Positions 36,354 to 46,358 of a stretch of 64,000 nucleotides of DNA are shown piece after piece. Position numbers and translations under genes: made by a program. Each line of letters begins with the position of its first letter. Position 1 is the stretch's first letter. This DNA is from Actinomycetota bacterium. Lineage in GTDB: Bacteria; Actinomycetota; Actinomycetes; S36-B12. The notes beneath the pieces are model-generated. The model was not told where the DNA came from. It saw only the letters and a list, made by a program, of their open reading frames with translations, and searched no databases. The stretch is taken from NCBI GenBank assembly GCA_030684515.1, contig JAUXVJ010000016.1, positions 186,001 through 250,000 on the forward strand, written 5' to 3'.

Positions 36354-38114
36354 ATGCTGCGAATGTCGACCTTGTTTCTACGCACCCTCCGCGAGGATCC
36401 CGCTGATGCGGAGCTCCCGAGCCATCGGCTTCTGGTCCGAGCGGGATATGTCCGACGCGTTGCCCCAGGCATCTTCAGTTGGCTCCCGCTGGGCTATCTG
36501 GTCTATCGCAATGTGGAGCACATCGTGCGCGCAGAGATGGATGCAGCTGGATTTCAAGAAGTGCATTTTCCTGCGCTGCTTCCGCGCGAGCCATATGAGT
36601 TGACCCACCGATGGACCGAGTATGGCGACGGACTATTTCGACTGAAGGATCGCAAGGGCGCTGACTATCTCCTTGGCCCGACCCATGAAGAGATGTTCAC
36701 GCTGATGGTGAAGGGCGAGTACTCCTCGTACAAGGACCTGCCGGTCAGCCTCTACCAGATTCAGGCGAAGTATCGCGATGAAGCACGGCCACGCGCAGGC
36801 ATCCTTCGCGGCCGCGAATTTGTGATGAAGGATTCCTACTCCTTCGATGTTGACGAGGCCGGACTCCAACGTTCCTATGACCGTCACCGTGACGCGTATG
36901 TTTCCACCTTCACTCGACTTGGCCTTGAGTTCGTCATTGTCTCGGCTATGTCGGGAGCCATGGGCGGCTCGGCCAGCGAGGAGTTTCTCGCCCCTACGCC
37001 TGTGGGCGAGGACAGTTTTGTGCGCTGTCCCTCCTGTGACTATGCGGCAAATGTCGAGGCCGTGACCACGGTTGTGCCCGCGAGTCCCGATGCAAGTCAG
37101 ATTGCTGCTGCGCACATCGAGCAGACGCCAAGTTCGGGCACCATCGAAGCCTTGGTGAGTTTCTCGAATCGAGATTTCGCTCGTCAGGATCGCCCGTGGA
37201 GCGGAGCGGACACACTGAAGAATGTGCTGTTCCTGGTCACTGATCCTTCGGGCCAGACCTCCGCCTTGGCCATCGGAGTCCCTGGTGATCGCGAGATCGA
37301 TGTGAAGCGTCTTGAAGCCGTATTGCAGCCAAGTGAGGCAAAGCCATTTGAAGAGGCGGACTTCGAGCGCTACACGAGTCTGGTCAAGGGTTACATCGGT
37401 CCCAGCGTCCTGGGCAAGGACAAGGACTCGGGTATTCGGTATCTCGTTGACCCGCGGGTAGTCGAGGGCTCGCGGTGGATCACAGGAGCAAATCAGGCAG
37501 CGCGGCATTTCTATGACTACGTGGTCGGCCGCGACTTCACGCCGGACGGGGTGATTGACGTCGCTGAAGTGCGCGCGGGTGATACCTGTCCGAGCTGTGG
37601 CAGTGCACTTGAGATGGAACGTGGCATCGAGATCGGTCACATCTTCCAACTTGGTCGCAAATACGCCGATGCCATGGGTCTGAAAGTCCTCGATGAGAAC
37701 GGTGAGCTCATCACTGTGACGATGGGTTCCTATGGCATTGGCGTCTCGCGGGCAGTCGGCGCTATTGCCGAGCAGTCACACGATGACAAGGGACTTATCT
37801 GGCCACGTGAAGTTGCTCCGGCCGATGTCCATCTGATTGCTGCGGGCAAAGAGGAGACGATCTACGCCGAAGCCGAGCGAATTGCAGCCGAGTTGGAAGC
37901 CAGGGGAATTCGCGTGCTCTATGACGACAGAATTGGCGTATCCCCGGGTGTGAAATTCAATGACTCCGAACTCATCGGCATTCCCACGATCGTCATCGTG
38001 GGAAAGAAATTGGCAGAGGGATTCGTTGAAGTGAAGGACCGTCGCAGCGGCGATCGCCAGGACCACGCTGTTGGCAATCTCGTGTCTGACTTGGTTGAGG
38101 TGTGCGCGAGATAG
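36354..38114 (+). CDS. proS: Prolyl-tRNA synthetase, bacterial type
   Basis: Class II synthetase of 586 residues that charges tRNA-Pro. Motif 1 region is [20 protein letters not shown], motif 2 is around [22 protein letters not shown], and motif 3 is [11 protein letters not shown]. The editing (INS) domain sits between motifs 2 and 3, and the C-terminal anticodon-binding domain follows, so this is the bacterial form with editing. Start 36354 is supported by the leaderless -10. Confidence 0.96.
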   Translation: MLRMSTLFLRTLREDPADAELPSHRLLVRAGYVRRVAPGIFSWLPLGYLVYRNVEHIVRAEMDAAGFQEVHFPALLPREPYELTHRWTEYGDGLFRLKDRKGADYLLGPTHEEMFTLMVKGEYSSYKDLPVSLYQIQAKYRDEARPRAGILRGREFVMKDSYSFDVDEAGLQRSYDRHRDAYVSTFTRLGLEFVIVSAMSGAMGGSASEEFLAPTPVGEDSFVRCPSCDYAANVEAVTTVVPASPDASQIAAAHIEQTPSSGTIEALVSFSNRDFARQDRPWSGADTLKNVLFLVTDPSGQTSALAIGVPGDREIDVKRLEAVLQPSEAKPFEEADFERYTSLVKGYIGPSVLGKDKDSGIRYLVDPRVVEGSRWITGANQAARHFYDYVVGRDFTPDGVIDVAEVRAGDTCPSCGSALEMERGIEIGHIFQLGRKYADAMGLKVLDENGELITVTMGSYGIGVSRAVGAIAEQSHDDKGLIWPREVAPADVHLIAAGKEETIYAEAERIAAELEARGIRVLYDDRIGVSPGVKFNDSELIGIPTIVIVGKKLAEGFVEVKDRRSGDRQDHAVGNLVSDLVEVCAR

Positions 38115-38117
38115 GTG

Positions 38118-38657
38118 CTATTGCGCAGGTGTGAGCTGCCAGTTCTGTGCACGTTGCCCAGCCTTGCGTGAGGCGTTGACTGCGAGAGCGCGGGTCGCGC
38201 CGGTGGTGGTTGTAGCGACTTGATCAAACAGCGGAATCAACTTCATTTCGAGTAGTTCGGCCAGCGCTCGAGCATCTGTGGCATCTGTGATGGGCTCAGG
38301 CAAAGCGTAGGCAACTGCGGCCTCATCGACAGGGGTGCCCAATGCCAATTCGAACCCCGCTCGCTGCTTGTCCAAGGTGGTGATGGCTCGCAGTGCTTGA
38401 CGTTGAGCCGCACCAGTCAAATGGGCTCCCACCACGCCATATGCGTACACAGCGGCATCGATTCCGGCGATGGTCTGGCGAAGGGCAGTCGATGCCTGAG
38501 CCCCCAGTGCCGAGGTGGAGGCCGAGTCAGGTGGTGAACTGCTCGCTGGATTGTCCGCCGCCGGCGATGCGCAGCCCACTGCAGTTACAGCGATGACGCT
38601 CAGCGCGCACAACAGTGAGATGCCGCCATGAGGGAATGGGATTTGTGGAACGGGCAC
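38118..38657 (-). CDS. DUF4439-like lipoprotein
   Basis: Predicted lipoprotein of about 179 residues. A hydrophobic segment (SLLCALSVIAVTAVGC) ends in a lipobox cysteine and is followed by a Ser/Pro/Ala linker, then a helical ferritin-like domain like DUF4439. The start is uncertain: GTG at 38657 fits a signal peptide best, although the frame is open to 38792. It lies between proS and rimP on the opposite strand, as do DUF4439 genes in Mycobacterium. Function is unknown. Confidence 0.7.
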   Translation of the reverse strand: MPVPQIPFPHGGISLLCALSVIAVTAVGCASPAADNPASSSPPDSASTSALGAQASTALRQTIAGIDAAVYAYGVVGAHLTGAAQRQALRAITTLDKQRAGFELALGTPVDEAAVAYALPEPITDATDARALAELLEMKLIPLFDQVATTTTGATRALAVNASRKAGQRAQNWQLTPAQ

Positions 38658-38757
38658 AGCCCAAGAATCGCATGGCCCGGTATATTGCTTGCCAAGGCTG
38701 CACCTCACCTGAGCCGGTGGTGGTGAAGTCACGACAACTGAATTGCTAGGAGGCGCC

Positions 38758-39258
38758 ATGGCTGCTTCGGTGAAATCCGTCCGTGAAGGCATTGCGCCAC
38801 TACTGATGGCAGCTGGCGTGGATCTTGAGGATCTGCAAGTTCAGCAGGCCGGGCGCCGCGAAATCGTTCGACTGGTCGTTGACCGCGATGGCGGCGTCGA
38901 TCTTGACTTGGTCTCCGAAATCAGCCGGCAGGTGTCGGCAGTGCTGGATGCCGAACCGCTCAGCAGTCATTTCGACGGCACCTATGTGCTTGAAGTGACC
39001 TCACCAGGTGTCGACAGGCCATTGACCGAACTCAAGCACTGGCGTCGCGCCGTTGAGCGTTTGGTTGAAGTGCAATTGCTCGATGGAACCGTCGTCCTTG
39101 GTCGCATTACCGCGGTCGACGGTGATGTCGTCACTCTTGATGTTGCTGAGGGCAAGACGACTGTCAGCACCCCTATTCCGCTGTCCTTGGTTGAACTTGG
39201 CCGAGTGCAAATTGAGTTCAATCGCATGACGACTGAAGGAGCCAAAGATGGACATTGA
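38758..39258 (+). CDS. rimP: Ribosome maturation factor RimP
   Basis: 30S assembly factor. The 166-residue product starts at ATG 38758 after AGGAGG; an upstream in-frame ATG at 38743 lacks a ribosome site. RimP motifs are [17 protein letters not shown] and [15 protein letters not shown]. It heads the rimP-nusA-ylxR operon and overlaps nusA by 11 bases. Confidence 0.94.
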   Translation: MAASVKSVREGIAPLLMAAGVDLEDLQVQQAGRREIVRLVVDRDGGVDLDLVSEISRQVSAVLDAEPLSSHFDGTYVLEVTSPGVDRPLTELKHWRRAVERLVEVQLLDGTVVLGRITAVDGDVVTLDVAEGKTTVSTPIPLSLVELGRVQIEFNRMTTEGAKDGH

Positions 39259-40243
39259 TGTGGGGGCTCTCAAAGCCCTCGTACGTGAAAAAGGTCTCTC
39301 CTTGGAGCTCCTCGTTGACTCAATCGAGCAGGCTCTGCTTGTCGCCTACCACCGTAGCCCAGGTTCATCGGAACGCGCTCGAGTCGAACTCGATCGCAAG
39401 AGCGGGCACGTTGTGGTCTGGGCGGCCGAACTTGACGAAGAAGGGGTGACCATTCGTGAGTTCGATGACACCCCTGATGGCTTTGGACGTATCGCTGCCA
39501 CGACAGCGAGCCAGGTGTTCCTTGGACGCCTGCGAGAAGCCGAGGGCGATGCGACGCTGGTGGAGTTCACTGGGCGGGAAGGCGATCTCGTCTCCGGGCT
39601 GGTGCAGCAGACGTCCAATCCACGAATGATTCGAGTTGACATTGGAAAGATCGAGGCGAATCTGCCGCCTGAGGAGCAGGTACCCGGTGAGGATTATCGG
39701 CACGGCAGTCGACTGAAGTGCCTGGTCGTCGGAGTCCGCAAGGGCTTCAAGGGGCCAGTCGTCACGGTTTCGCGCTCTCATCCCAATTTGGTGCGTGCCC
39801 TCTTTGCGCTGGAAGTGCCGGAAATAGCAGACGGCACTGTTGAAATCGGTGCGCTCTCGCGCGAAGCGGGGCACCGAACCAAGATCGCAGTTCGCTCCAC
39901 TGTGTCGGGAGTCAACGCCAAAGGGGCATGCATCGGGCCGATGGGACAGCGAGTGCGCCAAGTGATGGCTGAACTGCATGGCGAGAAGATCGACATCGTG
40001 GATTTCAGCGATGATCCCGCCGAGCTGATCGCGCATGCCCTGTCGCCAGCGCAGGTGACTTCGGTGATCATCGTGGATCCGGTTGCGCGTGCCGCGCGAG
40101 TGACAGTGCCGGACTACCAACTCTCCTTGGCCATTGGCAAGGAAGGCCAGAATGCTCGTCTGGCAGCACGGATGACGGGCTGGCGTATTGACATCCGACC
40201 CGACACGGCCGAAGGCGAATCGGCTGAACCTGAACCTGCATGA
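39248..40243 (+). CDS. nusA: Transcription termination/antitermination protein NusA
   Basis: RNA polymerase-binding protein affecting pausing and termination. The 331 residues have the N-terminal polymerase-binding domain, an S1 domain, and two KH domains ([18 protein letters not shown] and [15 protein letters not shown]). The C-terminal acidic repeats of E. coli NusA are absent, as usual in actinobacteria. Confidence 0.95.
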   Translation: MDIDVGALKALVREKGLSLELLVDSIEQALLVAYHRSPGSSERARVELDRKSGHVVVWAAELDEEGVTIREFDDTPDGFGRIAATTASQVFLGRLREAEGDATLVEFTGREGDLVSGLVQQTSNPRMIRVDIGKIEANLPPEEQVPGEDYRHGSRLKCLVVGVRKGFKGPVVTVSRSHPNLVRALFALEVPEIADGTVEIGALSREAGHRTKIAVRSTVSGVNAKGACIGPMGQRVRQVMAELHGEKIDIVDFSDDPAELIAHALSPAQVTSVIIVDPVARAARVTVPDYQLSLAIGKEGQNARLAARMTGWRIDIRPDTAEGESAEPEPA

Positions 40244-40518
40244 GCCCCGATGTTCTGGGGCCAGTACGCACCTGCGTGGGTTGTCGCAAGCGCGCTCCGC
40301 AAGGGCAACTGATCCGAGTGGCTCAGGAAGGCGGCGCCCTTCGAATCGGACGAGAGGCTGCTGGCAGGGGAGCCTGGTTGCACCCGACTTTGCAGTGTTT
40401 CGGACTGGCTGAGCGCAGGTCGGCCTTCGGGCGTGCCCTTGGAATCGCCGGCCCACTGGACAGCACGGCGCTTGCCTGTCACCTCGAAGGTCAGGGACCG
40501 CAGGCATCCGCGCTATAG
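40240..40518 (+). CDS. ylxR: YlxR family (DUF448) RNA-binding protein
   Basis: Protein of 92 residues with the YlxR signature [12 protein letters not shown] near the N-terminus. YlxR proteins are small RNA-binding or nucleoid-associated regulators located between nusA and infB. It overlaps nusA by 4 bases (ATGA). Confidence 0.92.
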   Translation: MSPDVLGPVRTCVGCRKRAPQGQLIRVAQEGGALRIGREAAGRGAWLHPTLQCFGLAERRSAFGRALGIAGPLDSTALACHLEGQGPQASAL

Positions 40519-40671
40519 TTATCGCCGCTGTGTGCACACGCGCACAGATCCATCCGCCTAAGCGTCGGGAGCTCACATGAGGTCATCCACCCGATGAACG
40601 AGCAGGGTTAGTCATGCGTCGTTCGCACTGACGGTTCGGGTTGGATAACCCGGGCCAAAGACAGGAGAAAC
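40514..40671 (+). promoter_or_regulatory. infB promoter candidate and leader
   Basis: TATAGT (40514-40519) at the end of ylxR is a good -10 without a clear -35. The 153-base gap that follows has a perfect palindrome GTGTGCACAC (40530-40539) and a hairpin CGGGTT-GGAT-AACCCG (40637-40652). A Shine-Dalgarno AGGAGA precedes the GTG. No ORF is seen in the gap. Confidence 0.45.
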
Positions 40672-43503
40672 GTGTCAAAGGTCCGGGTCCATGAGCTCGC
40701 AAAAGAGCTAGGGGTCACAAGCAAAGATGTACTCGCCAAGCTCGCTGAGCTAGGGGAGTTTGTGAAGTCTGCGTCGTCCACGGTTGAACCGCCGGTCGCG
40801 CGCAAGCTCAAAGAGGCGATGCCAGCAGTGGCCGCCCCTGCAAAGCCAGCCGCAAAGAAGGCGGCCGCCAAGCCTGCTGAGGCAGCCGTCGCCCCTGTGC
40901 CAGTAGCTCCAATTGAGTCCGTGGCACCTGCTGCTCCAACGCCAGCTGCAGCTCCCGCGCCCGTGCCAGCTGCGCCCGTAGCACCTGCGCCTGTGGCGCC
41001 GGCGCCGGTAGCACCGGCGCCCGTAGCGCCGGCAGCCGCCGCGACAGAGTCCGCGCCCGTAGCTCCGACAGCTCCCCGTCCAGATGCTCCTCGCCCAGCT
41101 GGTCCCCGTCCGGGTAACAATCCCTTCGGTGGTTCCACGGGCATGGGTCGTCCGGCAGCTCCTCGTCCGGGTAACAATCCCTTCGGTGGTTCCACGGGCA
41201 TGGCTCGTCCGGCAACCCCGAGTGCTCCAGCGGTGCCAGGCGCGCCTCGTCCCAATCCAGGCATGATGCCCGCGATGCGCCAAGCGCGTCCTGGTGCCCC
41301 AGCCAGCCCAGGTCAGCGTCCCAGCGGTCCCGGACAGCGTCCTGGTGGCCCAGGTGGTCCCGGACGTCCAAGTGGGCCCGGTGGCCCGGGTCAACGTCCG
41401 GCAGGTCCCGGTGGATTCCAAAATCGCGGTCCAGCCGGTCCTGGTGGCGCTGGCCGTCCCGGTGGCGGTGGTGGAGGATTCGCTGGTCGCCCGGCAGGCC
41501 CAGGCGGCGGCACCGGTGCCCCCGGCGGTCCCGGTGGATTCCCAGGTCGCCCCGGTGCAGGTGGCCGTGGCACGACCGCAGGCGCCTTTGGTCGTCCCGG
41601 GGGTCGTCCTTCACGCGGACGCAAGTCCAAGCGAGCCAAGCGTCAAGAGTTCGACAACATGCAGGCGCCGTCACTGACTGGCGTGCGCATCACGCGGGGC
41701 AGCGGCGAATCCATTCGCCTTCCTCGTGGCGCAAGCGTGTCGGATTTCGCAGACAAGATCGGCGCCATGCCAGCAGATCTGGTCAAGGTGCTGATTGAAC
41801 TCGGCGAGATGGTGACCACCACTCAGTCCATTGACGATGACACCCTGCGTCTGCTCGGTGAGGAGCTCAACTACGTCGTTGAGGTCGTTTCACCTGAAGA
41901 TGAGGATCGTGAGCTCCTTGAGTCCTATGACCTTGAGTTTGGTGAAGATGAAGGCGGCGAAGTCGACCTCATCACTCGTCCGCCTGTGGTGACCGTCATG
42001 GGTCACGTCGATCACGGCAAGACACGTCTTCTGGACTCGATCCGCAAGACCAATGTCATCGGCGGAGAAGCTGGTGGCATCACTCAGCACATCGGTGCCT
42101 ACCAAGTTGCTGCGATGACTGCGACCGGTGAGCGCAAGATCACCTTCATTGACACCCCCGGACACGAGGCCTTCACAGCCATGCGTGCCCGTGGCGCGCA
42201 GGTCACCGATATTGCGATTCTCGTGGTCGCGGCCGATGACGGTGTGAAGCCTCAGACGATTGAAGCACTGAACCACGTACAGGCCGCAGGCGTGCCGATC
42301 GTGGTGGCCGTGAACAAGGTCGACAAAGAGGGTGCGGACCCGATGAAGGTTCGCGGTCAACTCACGGAATACGGCTTGGTTGCTGAAGAATTCGGTGGCG
42401 ACACCATGTTCATCGACGTGTCAGCTCTCAGTGGCATCGGTATCCCCGCCTTGCTGGATGCCGTGCTCCTGACTGCTGATGCGGCACTGGACCTTCGCGC
42501 CAATCCGAATCAGGATGCCCAGGGTGTGGCGATCGAAGCGCACCTGGATCGTGGTCGCGGACCGGTGGCAACAGTGTTGGTCCAACGCGGAACACTTCGC
42601 GCTGGTGACTCCATCGTGGCCGGCGATGCCTTTGGTCGTGTTCGTGCAATGCACGATGACGAGGGCAATGTCGTTGAGGTCGCTGGGCCCTCGTTCCCTG
42701 TTCAGGTGCTCGGTCTCACGTCCGTGCCCGGCGCCGGTGACAGTTTCCTCGTGGTCTCCGAGGACCGCATCGCCCGACAGATCGCCCAGACGCGTCAAGC
42801 CCGTGAGCGCAATGCCCTGCTGGCAAAAAACCGCGTCAAGCGTTCACTTGAGGACTTCCTTGAGTCCATTGAGAAGGGTGAGGTTGCAGAACTCAATCTC
42901 ATCATCAAGGGCGACGTGTCCGGTTCGGTCGAGGCTCTTGAAGAGGCATTGGTCAAGATCGATGTCGGCGATGAAGTCTCGATGCGTGTCATTCACCGTG
43001 GCGTCGGTGCGATCACCAAGAACGATGTGACCCTGGCCGCAGCCTCCAAGGCTGTGATCATCGGGTTCAACGTTCGACCTGAGGGCAAGGTTGCCGAATT
43101 GGCGACTCATGAGGGTGTCGATGTGCGCTTCTACAGCGTGATCTACGCCGCCATCGACGATGTCGAGCAGGCCCTTCGCGGCATGCTCAAGCCGATCTAC
43201 GAGGAAGTGCAGCTGGGTACCGCCGAGGTGCGTGAGGTCTTCAAGTCCTCCAAGTTCGGCACCATCGCCGGCTGTGTTGTGCAGACGGGTGAGATCAAGC
43301 GCAACTCCAAGGCTCGCCTTGTGCGCGATGGGGCAGTGGTCGCCGACAGCGTTGCGGTGGCTGGCCTGCGTCGATTCAAGGACGATGTGACAGAGGTTCG
43401 CGAGGGCTTCGAGTGCGGTATCAATCTGGGCAACTTCCAAGACGTCAAGGTTGACGACATCATCGAGACCTTCGAGATGCGCGAGATTCCGCGGAAGTCA
43501 TGA
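40672..43503 (+). CDS. infB: Translation initiation factor IF-2
   Basis: GTPase that brings initiator tRNA to the 30S subunit. The 943 residues have an N-terminal IF2N domain ([21 protein letters not shown]), a long Pro/Ala/Gly-rich linker, a second IF2N domain, the G domain with GHVDHGKT (444-451), DTPGHE and NKVDK, and C-terminal domains 2-4. The linker contains a 57-bp in-frame duplication (41107-41220). GTG start follows AGGAGA. Long actinobacterial IF-2 linkers are common. Confidence 0.96.
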   Translation: MSKVRVHELAKELGVTSKDVLAKLAELGEFVKSASSTVEPPVARKLKEAMPAVAAPAKPAAKKAAAKPAEAAVAPVPVAPIESVAPAAPTPAAAPAPVPAAPVAPAPVAPAPVAPAPVAPAAAATESAPVAPTAPRPDAPRPAGPRPGNNPFGGSTGMGRPAAPRPGNNPFGGSTGMARPATPSAPAVPGAPRPNPGMMPAMRQARPGAPASPGQRPSGPGQRPGGPGGPGRPSGPGGPGQRPAGPGGFQNRGPAGPGGAGRPGGGGGGFAGRPAGPGGGTGAPGGPGGFPGRPGAGGRGTTAGAFGRPGGRPSRGRKSKRAKRQEFDNMQAPSLTGVRITRGSGESIRLPRGASVSDFADKIGAMPADLVKVLIELGEMVTTTQSIDDDTLRLLGEELNYVVEVVSPEDEDRELLESYDLEFGEDEGGEVDLITRPPVVTVMGHVDHGKTRLLDSIRKTNVIGGEAGGITQHIGAYQVAAMTATGERKITFIDTPGHEAFTAMRARGAQVTDIAILVVAADDGVKPQTIEALNHVQAAGVPIVVAVNKVDKEGADPMKVRGQLTEYGLVAEEFGGDTMFIDVSALSGIGIPALLDAVLLTADAALDLRANPNQDAQGVAIEAHLDRGRGPVATVLVQRGTLRAGDSIVAGDAFGRVRAMHDDEGNVVEVAGPSFPVQVLGLTSVPGAGDSFLVVSEDRIARQIAQTRQARERNALLAKNRVKRSLEDFLESIEKGEVAELNLIIKGDVSGSVEALEEALVKIDVGDEVSMRVIHRGVGAITKNDVTLAAASKAVIIGFNVRPEGKVAELATHEGVDVRFYSVIYAAIDDVEQALRGMLKPIYEEVQLGTAEVREVFKSSKFGTIAGCVVQTGEIKRNSKARLVRDGAVVADSVAVAGLRRFKDDVTEVREGFECGINLGNFQDVKVDDIIETFEMREIPRKS
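41107..41220 (+). repeat. 57-bp tandem duplication in infB linker
   Basis: Two adjacent copies (41107-41163 and 41164-41220) encode a 19-residue unit containing [13 protein letters not shown]; copies are nearly identical at DNA level, differing mainly where the residue after GM changes from G to A. This suggests a recent duplication. Confidence 0.85.
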
Positions 43504-43937
43504 CCAAGGCGCGCCAGCACAAGCTGGAGGATCGCGTTCGGGTCATCGTTGCCGAGACTCTCGAAAAGCGAGTGAAGGATCCCAGGCTGGGATTCATCAC
43601 GATCACTGATGTACGCATGACTCCTGATCTTCGCGAGGCATCGATCTTCTACACGGTGTTTGGCGATGCCGAATCTGTCGATGCAACGGCTATCGCTCTG
43701 GAGTCTGCGAAAGGCTTGTTGCGCAGTGAGGTTGGCAAGCAGACCGGGATCAAGTTCACCCCGTCGCTCGCCTTCTTCGCTGACGCGATGCCTGAGAATG
43801 CTCGCCACGTTGAAGATCTCCTGCGCAAGGCGCAGGAGGACGATGCCCGGGTGCATGAGCAGGCAACAAGCGCGAAGTACGCCGGCGACATCGACCCCTA
43901 TCGGCATCCCCGTGAGGTTGACGGCGAGGAAGAGTGA
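43500..43937 (+). CDS. rbfA: Ribosome-binding factor A
   Basis: 30S maturation and cold-shock factor. The 145-residue product has the KH-like fold with [36 protein letters not shown] as its conserved N-terminal half. It overlaps infB and truB by 4 bases each (ATGA, GTGA). Confidence 0.95.
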   Translation: MTKARQHKLEDRVRVIVAETLEKRVKDPRLGFITITDVRMTPDLREASIFYTVFGDAESVDATAIALESAKGLLRSEVGKQTGIKFTPSLAFFADAMPENARHVEDLLRKAQEDDARVHEQATSAKYAGDIDPYRHPREVDGEEE

Positions 43938-44824
43938 ACGGGCTGCTCGTACTCGACAAGCCCAGCGACTGGACTTCGCATGATGTCGTCGGTCGGGTGC
44001 GACGCATCCTTGGCACCCGCAAGGTCGGCCACGCCGGCACCTTGGATCCCATGGCTACCGGAGTCCTGATTCTGGGCGTCGGACGCGCCACGCGACTGCT
44101 CGGATACATCTCTGGAGCTGACAAGACCTACACGGCCACGATCCGCCTGGGGCAGAGCACGAGCACCGATGATGCTGAAGGCGAGTTCATCGGCCAGGCA
44201 TCCTCGGATGCATTGGCTGCGCTGCATCTCTCGTCAGTCGAGGAAGGCATCGCCTTGCTCACCGGAACGATCATGCAAGTTCCGAGTTCGGTCAGCGCCA
44301 TCAAAGTCGATGGCAAGCGGGCATATGCACGGGTGCGCGCTGGCGAAGATGTCGTATTGCCTCCGCGAAGAGTCGAGGTCAGCGAATTCGCGCTGCTGGA
44401 TCATCAGTTCGGCGAATTCTGGCTGGACCTTCAGGTACAGGTGACGTGCAGTTCCGGCACGTACATCCGCGCACTTGCCCGCGATCTTGGCAATGAACTC
44501 AGTTTGGGCGGCCACCTCACCGCGCTTCGGCGAACCCGACTTGGTCCCTGGGATCAAAGCGAGGCGATATCAGCCGAAGATCTTGCTTCGGGAGCAATCT
44601 CAGAGGAGTCATTGATCTCCTTGGAGGATGCGGCCGCACGCGTGTTTCCCCGATGGGTCGTGTCGGATCCCGACTCGCTCATGGTGCGCAATGGTCGGCG
44701 TATTGATTGGACCTATGCCGAGTCCTCCGACCCGGTTATTGCGATCTTCGACAACGGAGGTAATTTTCTGGCACTGGCAGAGCAGCATGGCCCGACTGCC
44801 AAATACCTTGCAGTGTTCGTCTGA
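43934..44824 (+). CDS. truB: tRNA pseudouridine-55 synthase TruB
   Basis: Forms pseudouridine 55 in the T-loop of tRNAs. The 296 residues start DKPSDWTSHDVVGRVRR and have the catalytic aspartate in GHAGTLDPMATGVL. A C-terminal PUA-like region follows. It overlaps rbfA by 4 bases. Confidence 0.96.
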   Translation: MNGLLVLDKPSDWTSHDVVGRVRRILGTRKVGHAGTLDPMATGVLILGVGRATRLLGYISGADKTYTATIRLGQSTSTDDAEGEFIGQASSDALAALHLSSVEEGIALLTGTIMQVPSSVSAIKVDGKRAYARVRAGEDVVLPPRRVEVSEFALLDHQFGEFWLDLQVQVTCSSGTYIRALARDLGNELSLGGHLTALRRTRLGPWDQSEAISAEDLASGAISEESLISLEDAAARVFPRWVVSDPDSLMVRNGRRIDWTYAESSDPVIAIFDNGGNFLALAEQHGPTAKYLAVFV

Positions 44825-44841
44825 CCTAGGGTTGATTTCAA

Positions 44842-45762
44842 ATGGCGAGTGAGCGCACCAGTCCAAGTGAGCGCAAGGGCGCAGTCCTGTGCATTGGCGT
44901 CTTTGACGGAGTGCACAAGGGACACCAGGCGCTGCTTGCCGAAGGCCGAGCGCTGGCCGATGAACTGGGACTTCCACTTGTGGCAGTGACCTTTGACCCG
45001 CATCCGTTGTCAGTCGTTCGTCCCGACTTCGCTCCGACTTCGCTCGCGAGCCTGGCCGAGCGCAGGTTCCTGCTCTTCAATGCAGGTGCTGACGATGTGT
45101 TCGTACTGAAGTTCACTCAAGAGGTGTCTGGCTGGGAGCCAGAGGAGTTCATCCATCGAGTGCTTGCCGACACCTTGCAGGCCAAGGCGATTGTGGTTGG
45201 CGAGAACTTTCGCTTTGGTCATCGCGCGGCCGGTGACGTCGACACCCTTCGTGAGGCAGGCAAGCGATATGGCTTTGTCGTGAGTGCGGTCACGATGGCA
45301 GCTGATGCCGAACCCTGGTCATCAACACGGGTACGCACGGCCATCGCCGAGGGAGACATGGCTGAGGTCAGGCGCGTTCTTGGGCGCAACTATGAACTCA
45401 CCGGAATCGTGGTGCATGGCGACCACCGGGGACGCGATCTGGGATTTCCCACGGCGAACCTGCTGTGGCTGGGCAACCCGGCCATTCCCGCTGATGGTGT
45501 CTACGCCGGGTGGCTGGTGGTGCGCAACCAACGCTTTCCCGCGGCGATCTCCGTTGGCACAAACCCGCAGTTCTCAGGCGATGAACGTCGCATTGAGAGC
45601 TATGTCCTTGATCGGGATGACCTTGATCTGTACGACTGCGAAGTCACCATCGTGTTTGTTGCTCATTTGCGCGGGCAACTGGTGTTCGATGGCCTCGAGG
45701 GGCTCATCGAGCAGATGAATCAGGACGTGGCCAAGACGCGTGAGGTCTTGAACCTGCTGTAG
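44842..45762 (+). CDS. ribF: Bifunctional riboflavin kinase/FAD synthetase
   Basis: Makes FMN and FAD from riboflavin. The 306 residues have the N-terminal FAD synthetase domain (GVFDGVHKGHQALL, FRFGH, SSTRVRTAI) and the C-terminal flavokinase (GFPTANL). The N-terminus is shorter than in many actinobacterial RibF proteins. TAGGGT (44827-44832) lies 9 bases before the ATG and could give a very short leader. The riboflavin-producing genes lie at 60583-63999 in this window. Confidence 0.94.
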   Translation: MASERTSPSERKGAVLCIGVFDGVHKGHQALLAEGRALADELGLPLVAVTFDPHPLSVVRPDFAPTSLASLAERRFLLFNAGADDVFVLKFTQEVSGWEPEEFIHRVLADTLQAKAIVVGENFRFGHRAAGDVDTLREAGKRYGFVVSAVTMAADAEPWSSTRVRTAIAEGDMAEVRRVLGRNYELTGIVVHGDHRGRDLGFPTANLLWLGNPAIPADGVYAGWLVVRNQRFPAAISVGTNPQFSGDERRIESYVLDRDDLDLYDCEVTIVFVAHLRGQLVFDGLEGLIEQMNQDVAKTREVLNLL

Positions 45763-45768
45763 GGCTGA

Positions 45769-45774
45769 TACTCT
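45769..45774 (+). promoter_or_regulatory. rpsO promoter, extended -10 (TGATACTCT)
   Basis: TACTCT is preceded by TG at -14/-15 (45766-45767), an extended -10. It would give a leader of about 80 bases ending in GAGAGGAA before the ATG. Confidence 0.5.
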
Positions 45775-45864
45775 TTGCTCTCCAGACGGTCAAGAAGCGG
45801 GCGCTTCGCGATTCGTGTCGAAATTGAAATGTGTCCCAGACAGGGACGCGCCCGAGAGGAACGT

Positions 45865-46134
45865 ATGTCGCTCGATAGTGCAACCAAAGAAGCCATCATT
45901 GCCGAATTCGGCTCAAAGCCTGGTGATACCGGCTCTCCAGAAGTTCAGATTGCGTTGCTCAGTCGTCGTATCAACGACCTGACCGAGCACCTCAAGACTC
46001 ACAAGCACGATCACCACAGTCGGCGTGGGCTGCTGCTCCTGGTTGGGCAGCGTCGTCGCTTGCTGCAGTACCTGGTCAAGACCGATATCGCCCGATACCG
46101 CTCGATCATCGAGAAGCTCGGCATTCGCCGCTAA
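45865..46134 (+). CDS. rpsO: 30S ribosomal protein S15
   Basis: Small-subunit protein uS15 of 89 residues. ATG at 45865 follows GAGAGGAA and gives the normal length; the open frame extends upstream without similarity. The core [36 protein letters not shown] is canonical. A terminator follows. Confidence 0.97.
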   Translation: MSLDSATKEAIIAEFGSKPGDTGSPEVQIALLSRRINDLTEHLKTHKHDHHSRRGLLLLVGQRRRLLQYLVKTDIARYRSIIEKLGIRR

Positions 46135-46142
46135 TACTTTTC

Positions 46143-46169
46143 GAACTGGCGCGAAGATCGCGCCAGTTC
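46143..46169 (+). terminator. rpsO terminator hairpin
   Basis: GAACTGGCGCGA (46143-46154) and TCGCGCCAGTTC (46158-46169) form a perfect 12-bp stem with loop AGA, starting 9 bases after the rpsO stop. Downstream is T-rich only in part (TGCTTTATCC). Confidence 0.8.
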
Positions 46170-46358
46170 TGCTTTATCCGCGCGGAAACCTTCCGAGCGG
46201 CACAACTTCATACTGCGTATGAGATTCGGGGCGCTGCGACGCTGTCGCCTGTCGGTCCTCGGTAGTGACCTCCTGGTGTGATTCACCAGTGGGCCTCGAT
46301 CGGAGACCGCCACTTGCCCGCACTCGCGAGCGCCCCTGTTAACGAACAGGAGGCACCC
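46170..46358 (+). promoter_or_regulatory. pnp leader with hairpin over the ribosome site
   Basis: The region between the rpsO terminator and pnp has no ORF that fits. It contains CTGGTG-TGATT-CACCAG (46273-46289), and CCTGTT-AACG-AACAGG (46335-46350). The second stem includes the first half of the Shine-Dalgarno AGGAGG (46348-46353). PNPase autoregulates through its leader in other bacteria; a similar role here is inference. Confidence 0.45.

Noticed and set aside
38658-38792. N-terminal extension of the DUF4439 lipoprotein to 38792
   Set aside because: It would place about 45 residues before the signal peptide and overlap rimP; a start near 38657 fits a lipoprotein.
39365-40576. Minus-strand ORF (403 aa) opposite nusA and ylxR
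   Set aside because: Antisense to conserved genes, composition atypical, no motif.
40608-41264. Glycine/alanine-rich minus-strand ORFs opposite infB
   Set aside because: They are the reverse reading of the Pro/Ala/Gly-rich IF-2 linker; not real collagen-like proteins.
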